DNA of 64,000 nucleotides from Novakomyces olei. Lineage: Eukaryota > Ascomycota > Novakomycetes > Novakomycetales > Novakomycetaceae. The translations under genes and the position numbers were made by a program. The stretch lies in the NCBI GenBank assembly GCA_016906335.1, contig JADEYG010000001.1, forward strand, positions 558,001 to 622,000, given 5' to 3'. The notes beneath the pieces were generated by a model that made no database searches, was not told where the DNA came from, and was given only the letters and a program-made list of their open reading frames with translations. Positions 10,742 to 23,355 of the stretch are shown here, piece by piece; position 1 is the stretch's first letter, and every line of letters starts with the position of its first letter.

Positions 10742-11747
10742 ATGAACGAGCAAACGCCTCCGCCATCGGCGAACGAAAGTGCCGGCGACGCTCCTCAGCC
10801 TCAATTGAACGGCCGAAGCGAAGCAACAACAGCTCTTCTGTACATTTCAAAGACGGGCTTAAGTGATGAAGAACGGCGCAATTATGAAGAGTATCGCGAT
10901 AAAAAGTATGCTCGCGATAATATAGATCGGTGCGAACGGATTCGCGATTCACTTGTTTCAGATAGTAAGTTCGAGACGTTGCTTTTGTATTGTCTGTTTT
11001 TCGTATATTTGTTTGTTATTAAATGGAGAGCGTAGAGACTCTGGATGACGGAAAAATATGGTGAAGTCTTTTGATGAATCATTTTCCAAAGTCTAGAATA
11101 TAAAGCAAAAGGCACCTGAATTTAGGAGGAAAGAAAGAAAGAAAAGAGTAGTTATGCGGCTGATTCAGACTGGTCCTGCTCATTGTTCTCTGGGCTGATT
11201 TTCTACGTTATTTATCAGTCATTTTAATCATGCCCATTTCTTCAGCAGGCAAATCTAATCGCCAGGCCCGACTGTGGTTTTCATGCTGAAAGCTCTTAAA
11301 CGACTCAATTGCGGCCTTGAACCAAAGGACATAAAATGCCTTGATTGCTCTGCAGAACAATCTGGAGGCTTCAACCCTAATGAAGGAATAATGCTATGTG
11401 CAAACAAGCACTTGTCTAAAACAACGATGGACAACACATTATCACACGAACTGGTTCATGCTTGGGATCATTGCCGGTTCAATGTAGACTGGCGGAATCT
11501 CCGGCACCATGCTTGTAGTGAGATCAGAGCCAGTTCATTGAGTGGAGAATGCCGATGGACAAAGGAACTGAGGGCTGGAAATATCAGTACTTTTGCTAAG
11601 CACCACCAAGAGTGTGTAAAGCGTCGAGCGACTCTTTCTGTAGCTGCTAATCCTCATTGCCGGGATCGTGAGCAGGCAGCGCTTGTGGTAAATCAGGTTT
11701 TTGACTCTTGTTTTCGCGATACCCGGCCGTACGAGCAGATTTATTAA
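10742..11747 (+). CDS. ATP23: Mitochondrial inner-membrane metalloprotease and ATP synthase assembly factor Atp23
   Basis: Intermembrane-space protease that trims the Atp6 precursor and assists Fo assembly. Exons 10742..10964 and 11266..11747 give 234 residues. The zincin motif HELVH is at 135-139, flanked by the family's Cys-rich blocks (IKCLDCSAEQSGGFNPNEG, RHHACSEIRASSLSGECRW, HHQECVKRRA, DSCFRDTRPYEQIY). The splice joins SLVSD to SPTVVFML, matching the yeast SPTVRFM block. The intron ends tctaatcgccag. The N-terminus is Pro/Ser-rich and short, without a classical presequence, as expected for this protein. Confidence 0.95.
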
Positions 11748-12454
11748 GGAGGCCCATCAAAAGTATTCTGGTTCATGACTCTAAAAGAATACTCATGGTG
11801 ATCCTTTTTTTGTCTTTTATTCTAGAAAGAATTTAAAGCTCAGAGCCAGTTGAGCATTTCCGACTGGGAGCATAGAATTGAGAGTTTGACTGAGCCTTTC
11901 CTCTTGATTGTAAATTACGTCTTATTTAGTGGTATGAATTAATGTACAAACTTTTATGCAGGCACCACTGATGGATGCTGTGTATAAATTCTAGACACAG
12001 AAGTTTGAATAGGTTTTAAAAAAGAATCACTGGCAATTGTATTACAGAAATTTAGAAATACAATTTATTTCTTAGCTCCAATGCAGTCCCGCCTCGTAAA
12101 AAGGCCCAATAACATAACCTGCTGTTTTGCTACTGCAAGAAAATTGGCATGTCAGCACGCCGTATTTAGTGAAGGCCAGTTTCTTTTTCAAATTAAGTTT
12201 TATGAAAATGATGGCTTTAATAAAGTAGAGCCTTTAATCAAGAATTGTATAAAAATGTGCTGGAGGCAAAGGCAAATTCCATAAAAAATTTCAAACCACT
12301 TTGAAGGGATTTCGTGCGGTATAAAATTCTTGTCATCAATTTCAACGCCTCGGCCACAGGACCGTGTGTGGCTCTAGTACGATTATGACTCGAAAATGTT
12401 GTATTTTAAAACAATTAAAGTTATATACAATCAGTCCTTTTGTACGCGCCTTAA
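11748..12454. other. ATP23-Aurora kinase convergent 3' region
   Basis: 707 bp between convergent genes. A 67-codon plus-strand frame at 12081-12284 shows no family I recognise and no splice partner. I regard the stretch as 3' UTR and spacer. Confidence 0.5.
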
Positions 12455-13901
12455 CTACCGTCCAAGCGACTCGCGGTGCCGAATAATCCATGGATGACTC
12501 ATTACTTGGTCTAATGGAAGCCGTTTCTCGGGACTGTGTTGAAGCAGGCGCTGAATAAGATCACGAGCATCAGAACTTACAAAATCCGGAACGTGTAAAT
12601 CGACTCGCGCAATTTTTTTATAAGTAGCAGCGTGTCCACTCAAGTCCTCAAAAGGAGGACTGCCGACAAGGAATTCATAGCACAATACTCCAAGCGACCA
12701 TAAGTCTACTTTTTCATTATGGTCTTTATTTTCGACCATTTCAGGAGGCAAATAGTCCAGAGTTCCACAAAGTGTAGTGCGTCGAGTTGATGGTGCATGA
12801 ACGCTCCATCCGAAATCTGAGAGTTTTATTTCGTCATCCAAGCCGAGCAAGATGTTCTCTGGTTTAATGTCTCGATGTATAACATGCTTTTTGTGAAGGT
12901 ATAGAAGAGCAGACGCCATTTGACGTATGTACTGTTTGATTAGATAATGTGATATACGAATTTGTAGCGAGTGAAGGCAAGTTTGAAATCAGAAACCAAA
13001 ACAAAACAAAAAAGCGGAAGCGAAAAAAGAAAAGAATAAATATACAAGGGCAGCACGGGCGCATTAGATATAGCAGACAAATAAGACAGTAGATACAAAG
13101 CTCTGAAAATGCCATACAGACTATTGACAAAAAATGAAAAAATAATATGGTTTGTCGTTTATTCATTCCTTCCCTTTCAATCTGAATAACGGAACCTACC
13201 TTAGCAGCACGAGGCTCTGAAAAACGTCCGGCACGTCGCAGATGACGGTACAATTCGCCCTGGCCAGCGAATTCGAGTATGAGAAAAACCCGTGAATCAT
13301 CGTGAAAATGGCCAAAAAGACGAAGAATATTAGGATGTCGTAAATTCGATTGGATTTCTATTTCTCTTCGTAATTGTTTTTCCACTCTGGATTTCACCAA
13401 ATCTGCCTTTTGCTGCACTTTGAGTGCCACAACAAACCCCGATTGCCTTACTCGCGCCAAGTAAACAGAGCCAAATTTTCCTTTACCAAGTCCACGGCCA
13501 ATTTCAAAATCGCTGTAGCTCCATGATCGATACTCTGATTTTCTGGAGCCAGGCGCGTTTACGATTTCGCCAGGTTCAGCCTCAACTTCTTGCTGTTGTT
13601 GCGGCTGCTGTTGCTGGCGCGAACTGCTCAAAGTACGCGTGACTGCTGTCGGTTTCCGAGGCGACAATTGAGCTTTACGCGTCGGTCTGGCTGTTGTAGA
13701 AGAGGAGGTTGAGCCAGTACTTGGCTGTTGCTGTTTCCTCTCTTGATGATTACGTTCCTGCTGCTGATTGTGAATGGCCAATTTAAGCAGCGGCCGACGC
13801 GAGGTGTTATTTCCAGCCGGCTTTTTCGCCGTGGGTTTGCCGCTATCAGCGTTCTCGTTCACGGAAAGCCTGGAAAGACGAGACTCCAGCTGCGAGGCCA
13901 T
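12455..13901 (-). CDS. ARK1: Aurora-family serine/threonine kinase (Ipl1/Ark1)
   Basis: Catalytic subunit of the chromosomal passenger complex that corrects kinetochore-microtubule attachment. Exons 13901..13200 and 12931..12455 give 392 residues. The first 120 residues are low-complexity with Gln runs. The kinase domain follows: [18 protein letters not shown] (Gly loop), VALKV (Lys), HRDIKPEN (HRD at 253-255), [19 protein letters not shown] (DFG at 273-275 and the Aurora activation loop with its Thr) and LPPEMVE. The DFGWSVH and RRTTLCGT strings are specific to Auroras. The 268-nt intron ends tatctaatcaaacag and joins PRAAK to [13 protein letters not shown]. Confidence 0.94.
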
Positions 13902-14595
13902 TGCTGCTTGGTGGTTTTGTTTACGGGTAAATATTCGTTGCTACGTAGTAGTTGTGTTGTCACTACAGTGTTGTACTTGAATTATATTCAAGTATAATCA
14001 AGTCGCTTGCTTGTGCGCCGAGTGCATAATATTACTTGAATTGTTTGGTGATCTTACTTGACACTCATTTAAAGTAGTATAACTGTCATTTTGTCTGTGT
14101 TCATTTCATTCGAGTACACTTTGACGGGCGTGCAAGGTTTTGCACGTATATTAATTATCCTCTCCACTTATTCTTTTGTTCTTTTTCCATATATTCACAA
14201 TTAGAAGAGTACTGCCTTCTGTTGCCATCGTTATTTGTCCTTTTTAATATACAAACGTTGACATTGTTCAGCAGTCGCTGCCATAAAAACGGTAGGCAAG
14301 CATTAGTTTCAAAGGTTTAGATTGTCGAATTATGAGCGCAGAATGCATGGATTTGAAAGAGACAGCGCTGTTGTCTCTGTCTAGAATGCTCAAGCCTATT
14401 GTAATGTCAAGTCTTTAAATGCCCTTTTCTGTACGAATTAGTATACACCACTTTAACTAGATTCAGCCGTTATCGTGGCTGTATTTGGCGGCATGATGCA
14501 AAGGCATCCACAATTCTAAGCTACATTTCCATGTAATAGTGAAACTATCATCATTTAAACTACAATGTAATATATGCGATACAAAATGCCCCTAG
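13902..14595. other. Aurora kinase upstream / SGF73 downstream spacer
   Basis: 694 bp between two minus-strand genes. Near 13973-14070 the motif ACTTGA or its complement TCAAGT recurs several times, close to the kinase start, and could be a regulatory repeat. No coding signal recognised. Confidence 0.45.
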
Positions 14596-15718
14596 TCACT
14601 TCCACTGATGCTGATTCTCGTCCGGCCCCACGACCTTGAAGGGTATTACCCGGCCCATTATCCCACCTACCTGCTGCATTGCATTGTTGGGCCGAATTAA
14701 AGCTCCGGCAAGCATTTCTCGGATACGGAAAAAGCTGTGCTTCCGTCGGACAGGGACCATACTTCGCCGTTCTAACGGCCTTGCTGCTGTGCGTCCGACC
14801 GCATCCATAACAAGAGAGACTTCTTCGTCCGAGTCTACTGGCCCTGCTGCCATTGGTTCTTCCATCTCTGATAAGGCAACCGCCTTGAGCGCTTGTTCTG
14901 TGTACGTATAAGTAATGGGAATTGCCAGCATTTAATGCACGAAGGGCACGCTTACTCTGCAATCTTGCTTGATTTTTCCGTTGGTAAGACGCTAGCAAAA
15001 CGTCAAACGGTTGGCTCCGATTAGGCACTGCCCTTTTTGCACCCATTGCATGCGTCTTGCATGTAAGGCTGCGTGCACACTGTTGGCCATTCGGCAATTG
15101 CACTCCGCACTGTTTATCCAAATCAATGGGGCCTGCTCAGGTCAGATAAATGCGTAGAATAATCATCCCAAATTTACCCTTTGTCTTTACCGGAGGAGTG
15201 CGCTTTTTAGCGCTCGAAGGCGTATTACTGGGACCAGAAGTACTGGGACCAGAAGTATTGCTGAGACCACTGTTGCCCGAGACTGGAGTCGCGTGGTTTG
15301 CTGCTTTACGCGTCAGACTGTTCGACTCGGCTTTCCGCTTTCTCGGGTTCGGGCCCGGAGAAGAAGCTGCCGTAGTAGGCGCAATAGGAGTGGCAGCACG
15401 AGAAACTGTCTCCGAGTCGCTATTGACACTACTGCCCCGCACCTTTGTGCGCTTCCTTCGCGCTTTATCTTCAAGCTCACGCGCACAGACAGCCTCGTGA
15501 TCTGCCATAAACTGTTCCATTATAGGCCGCTCACAGTGTGAGCAATGGCTCACACTGTACACGGCGTCCAGGGGTCGTGACGTAAATAGCCTTCGCTCCG
15601 AGTCTGTATTTAACACTGTACCCTGCGCAGTCGGTTCATTTTCTACCGCTTTTGCTTCCGAATAAGACGGACTCGCCAGCTGAACCGGTTCGCTCTGCTC
15701 TCGAGACGAAAAGAGCAT
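14596..15718 (-). CDS. SGF73: SAGA complex subunit Sgf73 (SCA7 / ataxin-7 domain)
   Basis: Anchors the deubiquitinase module to SAGA. Exons 15718..15178, 15132..14941 and 14897..14596 give 344 residues. An N-terminal zinc finger has Cys59, Cys62, His74 and Cys78 ([14 protein letters not shown] then HEAVC). The SCA7 domain is built across the first splice: [13 protein letters not shown], then [19 protein letters not shown] and YQRKNQA. The C-terminal exon ([15 protein letters not shown] to GRVIPFKV) resembles the family tail. Intron 1 is 45 nt with a CTGAC branch point. Intron 2 (14940..14898, 43 nt, GTGCAT donor) is needed to change frame but lacks a clear branch point, so a local frame error is the alternative. 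Confidence 0.88.
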
Positions 15719-15914
15719 TATCCACGATTCGGTCTCGTGATGATGCTTCGAAAAATGTATGCAATTAAGATCTGTTGCATATGCTGGCGTTTTGCACGTA
15801 ATTAATTTGTTAGGATTTTGGTATATATCATGATAATATAGCTGCGCTAGTATAAGTATTGTTTTATTATTTTAATTCATTTTGTTTAATTTGTATATAT
15901 ATGTTTCTATGTCT

Positions 15915-15954
<40 letters not shown>

Positions 15955-16539
15955 TTTTTTAATTTTTTTCTTTTTAAAATTATTTTCGTAATTTTATCTC
16001 TAGTTTACGACTGTATATCTCGTTTCTTAAATTAGACAGAGCGAGCATCTTGATTGCTCAGCCCTTCAACTTTTTCGACTTTAAACATATTATTAGCAGT
16101 TGATCAGGCGGTGGATTGAAAATATTTGATATAAAGCACGTAGCCAATGAGACAAAAACCGGATCTGAAACGAAGCGGAGTAAGCTTGGGTGCAGTAGAC
16201 ACAAGCAATGTACAGTCAACAGCAAATTTGTATTGCGATATATATACATCCACGGACGAGATAATACGTTACTGCCCCCATAGTTGTACTGGAAATTGTT
16301 ACTAAACACTTTTGATTTGATTGCTGAATTGACTGAATGTCAAATGGTCATTATGTACAAGCGCTCACTATATACCAAGCTGCCTTAGCCAGCGACGTTC
16401 ATCTGAAATAACATGTAAATTTAAAGCCAAAATTAAAGATAAATAGCAGCCTGCGGAGCCTTCATACGCCCAAAATATCACTGTAACAAACCAAAAATTC
16501 CTCTCCCTAATCCGTTTCGCAAAACCAAACTCAAGAGCA
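15719..16539. other. SGF73 upstream / PEX26-like downstream spacer with AT repeat
   Basis: 821 bp, very AT-rich. It contains an (AT)n run at 15919-15949 followed by poly-T to about 15970. An 83-codon minus-strand frame at 16058-16309 has no recognisable motif and I do not call it. Confidence 0.55.
15919..15970. repeat. (AT)n dinucleotide run plus poly-T
   Basis: About 15 AT units directly followed by a T-rich tract. Simple-sequence repeat in the SGF73 upstream region. Confidence 0.9.
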
Positions 16540-17739
16540 CTAGATACCACTAGCGGCCCTCTTCAATGTATCGAGCACTGCTGCAGCCAAATTTCCAGCA
16601 AACTGTGTGACACGTACGCGCAGTCCATGCCTACGGCGTCGCACGTACGCTAAAAGCACAGCCGCCAGTACTGTCAAAAACTGAAGTAAACGCGATTTAA
16701 CCATTGAACCCGATCTCGAGCTTAAAACAGTCTTGATTGAAGACAGGGCATTTCGTGAGGGCGGCCCTTCTAATCGCTTTCCAGCCGGAATTTTGTCAAC
16801 ATTACGTTCTGCTGCTCTCGCAACTTCCTGGCCGGTAGGAGGCTTTTCATTCCGTTTCTCCTTTATTGATACCCGGGCCCTTTTCTGCTGTAACTGCTCC
16901 CTCTGCTCCCGCTCCTTTTTCTGCTTTTTCTGTTCCTGTAAGCGCAAAGCCAATGACGCCTTTTCTTCGTCGCTCAATAAAACAGAAAGCTCAATAAAAC
17001 TGTGAGCATCGTCCCATTTGTCTAGGCAGGGAAGGTAAGCAGTAAGGTACATTTCCAGCAAGCGCTTCTGTTGCACCAGGGTCGAGTGTGCCGGCGGCGT
17101 GACCAATCGTGTTTCTATTTCCTCACGAAGCGACTCGACTTGGGGCAGTCTTCGAATGTGCAAGAGCATTCTGCCCGGTTAGCATGCTTTCCAAAGCAAA
17201 GGCACTTACAGGGCGATAAACACGTCTGTATCCAAATCGCCAGCAAAAGCACGAGCAGCCTCTTGCCAGACACCCGTGGAAGAATTTCGAATAACTATAC
17301 GCGGCCGGCGTCCGTAGACTGATCCGTCGAAGCGGAAGATAGAGTCCCGAGCAGAGTCGATCGGCTCAGTGCCAAGCAAAGCGAAATCTAGTATCACGAT
17401 ATAGAGCACCCAGACTGCGGCCCGCCAGGATCGCGGTACAACTGCCTCGTCTTGGATATCTAAATAAGGTTCAATCAGGACCAGTGCTTCTTTGATCCGG
17501 CGATGGAGGAAAAGCCGCGTTGCTTCCTCATAGTCTGAAGCGATGTTGTGCTTTGGAGCTGGAAACCGTGCCACCCACGATAAATTGCTGTGGCCTGAAT
17601 ACTGGAGCGGACTGGCATTGCTGCGTGAAGAATCGCTCACCATTGCGGGCGGTGCTATAAACATATCATGACGCGTATCCAAAGTTCTACTTGCTCCGTA
17701 CCGACATTTGATCCAGACGTGTGATGCAGGGTACGGCAA
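16540..17739 (-). CDS. Probable Pex26/Pex15-type peroxisomal membrane peroxin
   Basis: Exons 17739..17210 and 17170..16540 give 386 residues. The N-terminal half is helical (SDYEEATRLFLHRRIKEAL, then an AVWVLYIVILDFALLG helix). The middle has LREEIETRLVTPP, LLEMYLTAYLPCLDKWDDA and SFIELSVLLSDEEKASL, a pattern I associate with fungal Pex26. A Lys/Arg/Glu-rich linker leads to one membrane helix near residues 335-355 (LLQFLTVLAAVLLAYV) followed by an RRRR stop-transfer. Pex26/Pex15 recruits the Pex1-Pex6 AAA ATPase to peroxisomes. The 39-nt intron ends gctaaccgggcag. Several Met residues near the N-terminus (1, 26, 33) make the start uncertain. The family assignment is from overall pattern only. 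Confidence 0.55.
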
Positions 17740-18648
17740 AACGGTCTAGTTTATTTATATAAAAGTGCCTTTACAAAAGTGTATTTATTAAAGGGTTTTT
17801 ATAAAAGCGATTTTTATAATAGAATCTGATTTGATTTTTCTATTTATTGTGCTTGTGCAACACGAATAGACTTTATTTGAACTGCCTTTTTATTTTGCTT
17901 TGCTTTTTGCCAGTAGGCGCTGAAAAAGCTCGTATTATTGTAATTACGCTCTAGCGCTATTTTCTTGTCTTGTTGATAAAGTTTATATGGCTCGCGCGCG
18001 CCATTAGTGTATACATTCTAGTGTGTGAATTGTTTTCTAATAATAAAAAAGTCGCCCGTACAAAAAAGTACGCAGCCACAGAAAAATAAGCAAATACGTG
18101 CGCTCGACCAGACAAGCCGGTAAAAGAATAATGCGACTATGACTGGTATATTTTTCTTATAATTAATTACTCTAATAACCATTGCAATGGCTCTATTAAT
18201 GGCTCTTATAATGGCTCTTATAATTGCTCTTATAAATTTCACTGCTAGGGTTTGCCCCGCAGAGGTGTTTGCAATATATAGTATTCGTCCATAGTATAGG
18301 CTATTATTATACCTATTATTTTTAATCTCTACATGAGAAGTATAATATATTTGTGAAATACCAGTATTGAAAGTATAAGCAAGGCAGAATCCACGGCACC
18401 TCGAGACCTCCTCAACGTACGGCGGCCCACTGCCGCGTGTTAAATACTTATGCGTGCGTTTAATGCAAATTTTAGATCTGTGTTGCGAGGAAGCTTTTCG
18501 TCGTGAAAAGCTGTTTGCTCTGTACATTGATTCGTGGCGCAAAGGAACAGTCAAACGGAGAAACGGCAGGGAAAGAGAGTGGATCTATTTCCATTGGACT
18601 GCAGCCAGAGCCTGAAACGTGTCGATAAACGCGTAAATTAACGTGTCA
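17740..18648. other. PEX26-like / DRS2 divergent upstream region
   Basis: 909 bp between divergent genes. A 178-codon minus-strand frame at 18018-18554 is open but has no family resemblance, and it runs through a 12-bp tandem repeat at 18186-18233. It most likely lies in regulatory or 5' UTR sequence rather than being a gene. Confidence 0.5.
18186..18233. repeat. 12-bp tandem repeat, four copies
   Basis: Unit AATGGCTCTTAT repeated four times, with the first and last copies diverged. Located about 415 bp upstream of the DRS2 start codon. Confidence 0.9.
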
Positions 18649-21600
18649 ATGGCGTCTGACCGTGAAGGCAGTTCGCGTAATCCTTTCGAGTCGGTACTCG
18701 ATCACGAAGATGCCAACAGTCTGGTTTCCTTTGGGACTGCTTCTCGTACAACTAGCCATACAGGCCTTGGGCGTATAGAAAGCGAAGGCAGTACTGTTCC
18801 ACGAGGCTCAACCAGCCACGCACCTTGGTCGCAGCTGGATGATGCCTTTGATGACGGAGAAAACGCTTCTTTTCTTTTCGAGCACGAAGATCCTGATCTC
18901 CAAAGCGTATATTCCAACGAGACTCCCATTGTAAATCAGGATACGCAGTCTGGAAGCAACCGATGGTCAAAGCAGTCCTCGTTTACGGGCAAGCACTCTT
19001 CGTTAAACGACTTTTATAACAAAATGAAACACAAATCTGGAGGAAATATATCGGAAGAAGAGGGCGATGGTATGGAAATACCCTTACGTACACTGGACAC
19101 TTCGCAATTGAATGGCAACAATGCCGAGGGCGACGACGAGGATTCTTCACAGTGGGACCAAAGGCGGCATAGACGGCGGCGGCGGAATAAAGGTAGCGAT
19201 AAGAATGGGCCTGGAAAGGGGTCTAATAGTACCTTTGACGATGACGACGACGACAATACTGGTGAAACCAATTTTAGAAAACGGAATTCTTTTAAATCGT
19301 TGCTGGAGGCAGCTGTGAGACTAGTGCGGAAACCCGAAATTGATCCTGCTCTGCTGGGACCGCGGATTGTCCTCCTGAACGATGCTGCCGCCAATGCTGC
19401 CAGTGGGTTCTATGACAATAGTGTATCTACAGCAAAGTACAACGTCTTCACCTTCTTCCCCAAGTTTTTGTATGAGCAGTTTTCAAAGTACTCAAACTTG
19501 TTCTTCCTGTTCACGTCCTGCCTGCAACAGATCCCCAATGTTTCGCCCACTAATCGCTACACTACTATTGGCCCTTTGGTGGTAGTCTTACTGGTTTCTG
19601 CTTTTAAAGAGCTGGCTGAAGACTTTAAGCGTCACCAGTCGGACAAGGAGCTGAACAGATCTAAAACGCAGGTGCTGGAGGGCGGCGTATTTGTGGAAAA
19701 GAAGTGGATTGACGTCCATGTGGGCGATATAGTACGGGTGCAAAGCGAGCAGGCTCTACCTGCTGATTTAGTGCTTATAACTAGCTCCGAACCAGAGGGT
19801 CTTTGCTACATTGAAACGTCCAATTTGGACGGTGAAACTAACCTCAAGATCAAACAGGCTCTGCCAGAGACTGTACACTTTGTGAACCCGAGTGCTTTAG
19901 CCGCTTTGAAGGGCCGTTTGTTGAGTGAGCAGCCTAACAATAATCTATACAACTACGATGCCTCTCTAGAATTGGAGACTACTGATCAAAATGTCGCTCA
20001 GCAATCCTCATTGCAGACACTGGCACTGACTCCCGATCAGCTGCTTTTACGAGGCGCTCAGCTGAGAAACACCCCGTGGATCTATGGCATTGCTGTTTTC
20101 ACTGGCCATGAAACAAAATTAATGCGTAACGCTACAGCTGCCCCGATTAAGCGTACAGCGGTTGAGCGCATGGTCAATTTACAGATTATTTTCCTTTTTT
20201 CTCTGCTCATTACGCTCGCTATTTTGTCGTCAGTGGGCTCTATCGTTACGAATCGTACAAAGCACCGAATCTTGCGCTTACTGCTTATAAACTCCCACAC
20301 TGGTGGAGTGGGCACTTTTTTCCTCGATATTCTAACCTTCTGGGTGCTCTACTCCAACCTGGTGCCCATCTCCCTGTTTGTTACGATTGAACTCGTAAAG
20401 TTTGCTCAAGCGCAGCTGATCAGCAACGATTTGGATATGTACTACGCTACCTCTGATGCTCCAGCGGTTTGCAGGACTTCTAGTCTCGTTGAAGAATTGG
20501 GCCAGATTGAGATTATTTTTTCCGACAAGACGGGTACACTTACATGCAATCAGATGGAGTTCAAGCAGTGCTCGATTGCCGGTGTTGGTTACATTGAAAA
20601 TGTTCCGGATGACAGAAGACCAGGGCCGAATGATACCCAGGGCGACAGCAGTGATGGCCTCTATGACTTTAAGCAACTACAAGCCAATCTGGCCTCACAT
20701 TCAGCGTCTTCGGAAATGATCCACGAGTTCCTGACTCTGCTGGCCACCTGCCACACCGTTATCCCCGAGAAGAGTGGAGACGACGAAGGCATAAAGTACC
20801 AGGCAGCTTCTCCCGACGAAGGAGCACTCGTTGAAGGAGCTGCCCGGCTCGGGTACAAGTTCACTACTCGCCGACCAAAGTCTGTAACTTTTCAAGTAGC
20901 CGGCGAGTCCTTTGAGTATGAGCTGCTGAACATTTGCGAGTTTAATTCCACACGCAAACGCATGTCGACGGTGCTCAGATGCCCGGATGGAAAAGTACGG
21001 CTTTATTGCAAGGGAGCAGATACTGTAATCCTTGAAAGACTGGCCAAGAGCGATGCACGCAATGCCCATGTCTCCCAAACTCTGCATCATTTAGAGGACT
21101 ATGCAACTGAAGGCCTAAGAACACTCTGCCTTGCGATGAGGGTAGTGGACGAGCACGAGTACCGGCAGTGGGCAAGCATCTACCACGCGGCCTCTACGAC
21201 TTTGACAAACAGGGCAGAAGAGCTGGACAAGGCAGCAGAGATTATTGAGCGTGATCTGATACTGCTGGGGGCAACTGCAATAGAGGACAGGCTGCAAGAC
21301 GGGGTCCCTGATACTATTCATACGCTGCAAAGCGCCGGTATCAAAGTATGGGTGCTTACTGGCGACCGTCAGGAGACGGCGATCAATATAGGGATGAGCT
21401 GCAAGCTCATCTCTGAGGACATGAGCCTTATTATTGTTAATGAGGAGACAGCAGAGGCGGCAGGTGCGTACATTGCCCGTAAACTGGAAGCGGTAAAGAC
21501 ACAGTTGGGTGTGGGCGTGGAAGTAGAGCTTCTTGCACTCGTTATCGACGGACGATCGTTAGAGTTTGCCTTACAGAGAGAGCACTCGCGTGCTTTTCTG

Positions 21601-23017
21601 GAGCTGGCGCTCATGTGCCGAGCAGTGATTTGCTGTCGAGTCTCTCCTTTGCAGAAGGCTCTTGTAGTCAAACTAGTCAAAAAGAACACCAAGTCCCTTT
21701 TGCTAGCTATCGGAGACGGTGCCAATGATGTAGGAATGATACAGGCTGCTCATGTTGGTGTCGGCATTAATGGGATGGAAGGTGTTCAAGCAGCCAGAAG
21801 TGCCGATGTGGCAATTGCACAGTTTAGATTTCTCAGAAAGTTGTTGCTTGTTCATGGAGCCTGGAGCTATCAGCGATTGAGTAAACTGATCTTGTACTCT
21901 TTTTACAAGAACGTTGCTCTGTACATGACGCAGTTTTGGTACGCTTTTTCCAACACATTTTCGGGCGAAGTTATCTTCGAATCATGGACCATTTCGTTTT
22001 ATAATGTTCTTTTCACTGTAATGCCGCCATTTGTCATTGGCGTTTTCGACCAGTTTATCAGTGCACGACTACTCGACCGGTACCCGCAGTTGTACATGTT
22101 GGGACAGCGAGGGACTTTTGTAAGAAACAGACTAAGAATAAGAAAATCAAAAGAACTGAATTCAATTGAGAAGAATAGGAGATGCAAACAAAAACCTATT
22201 ATTCTCTTTTTGTAATTATGAACTTGTTGTCATAATTATCACAATGATCAATACTAATATTAGTTTAACGTGAAAAGCTTTTGGGCTTGGGTTATCAATG
22301 GATTCTATCATTCCCTACTGCTTTATATCTGCTGTAGCGCTGCTCATCGGATCAGTGGAGTTGATGGTAGTGGGAAGGTCGCGGGCCACTGGGTGTGGGG
22401 CACGACTTTGTACACTTCGGTTTTGGCGACAGTACTCGGCAAAGCAGCCCTCGTGACAAAGTATGCTATTATAATTTATTCATTTATTTGTTTGTTTATT
22501 TATTTGTTTGTTTGTTTATATTATTATTTATACTAATTGCAGTGTATGGACAAAGTATACGTATATTGCAATTCCTGGATCATTTGCGTTTTGGCTCATA
22601 TTCCTGCCAATTTATGCTACAGCTGCGCCAGCTATAGGCTTTTCCACAGAGTACCGCGGAACTCTACCCTTTCTATATGGCACCCTGCGCTTTTGGGCAA
22701 TTGTACTAGTTTTACCGGTGCTCTGTCTGCTTCGAGATTTGGCGTGGAAGTATACTCGGCGCATGTACTACCCTGCATCCTACCACCATGTTCAAGAGAT
22801 ACAAAAGTTTAATGTAGCCGATTACCGGCCACGTATGGAACAGTTTCAAAAAGCAATTCGTAAAGTACGGCAGGTGCAGAGGATGCGTAAACAGCGTGGC
22901 TTCGCTTTCTCACAAGCTGATGAAGGTCAAGCAAGGATGGTCCGAGCGTATGATACAACACAGAGGCGTGGAAAGTTTGGAGAGCTAAATGCGGGCACAG
23001 ATGGACTCGTGTCTTGA
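18649..23017 (+). CDS. DRS2: P4-ATPase phospholipid flippase Drs2
   Basis: Trans-Golgi aminophospholipid flippase driving vesicle budding. Exons 18649..22119, 22264..22460 and 22543..23017 give 1380 residues, close to yeast Drs2. The N-terminus is acidic and Ser-rich with an NPF-type motif (RNPFESV). SNLDGETNLK is the actuator loop, FSDKTGTLTCNQMEF the phosphorylation site, YQAASPDEGALVEGA the nucleotide domain and AIGDGANDVGMIQAAHVG the hinge; membrane helices follow. Splices rebuild GTF-FNVKSFWAWVINGFYHS and ALVT-NVWTKYTYIAIPGS, both conserved. Introns end actaatattag and tactaattgcag. An ATG at 18649 preceded by ACGTGTCA is the first plausible start. It needs a Cdc50-type partner, not in this window. 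Confidence 0.96.
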
Positions 23018-23348
23018 TGACTGACTTTGCAAGGGACAAAGTGGAAAAAAAAACGGAAAAAAAGAAAGAAAGCTGCAAGACAGGCATACGTATGACTTGA
23101 TTTATCTGTTCCTTTTAATAGAACATGCTTCCTGTTCGCTACGTTATAATTGCAGGCATGCTAGTATGATATTGATTAGATAGCGTTTCACAATATCAGC
23201 AGTAAGCTAAACTTGAGTGCGCCTAATGCGACTACGTTGGACTCCAGATCAATACTCGAGCCTTGAAATAGATCAGTATCCGCATAAACCCTGTCTACAC
23301 ATTAAAGCGGGCGCAGCATCATGGTCTGCGACTAGTCCCTAACTAACC
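23018..23348. other. DRS2-BOL3 convergent 3' region
   Basis: 331 bp between convergent stops. Its right end carries the telomere-like run that also supplies the BOL3 stop codon. Nothing else recognised. Confidence 0.6.
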
Positions 23349-23355
23349 CTAACCA
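23337..23355. repeat. Short interstitial telomeric tract overlapping the BOL3 stop
   Basis: On the minus strand it reads GGTTAGGGTTAGTTAGGG, near-perfect TTAGGG repeats. The first TAG is the BOL3 stop codon. Confidence 0.85.

Noticed and set aside
18018-18554. 178-codon minus-strand frame upstream of DRS2
   Set aside because: No family resemblance, biased composition, includes a 12-bp tandem repeat; likely promoter or UTR sequence.
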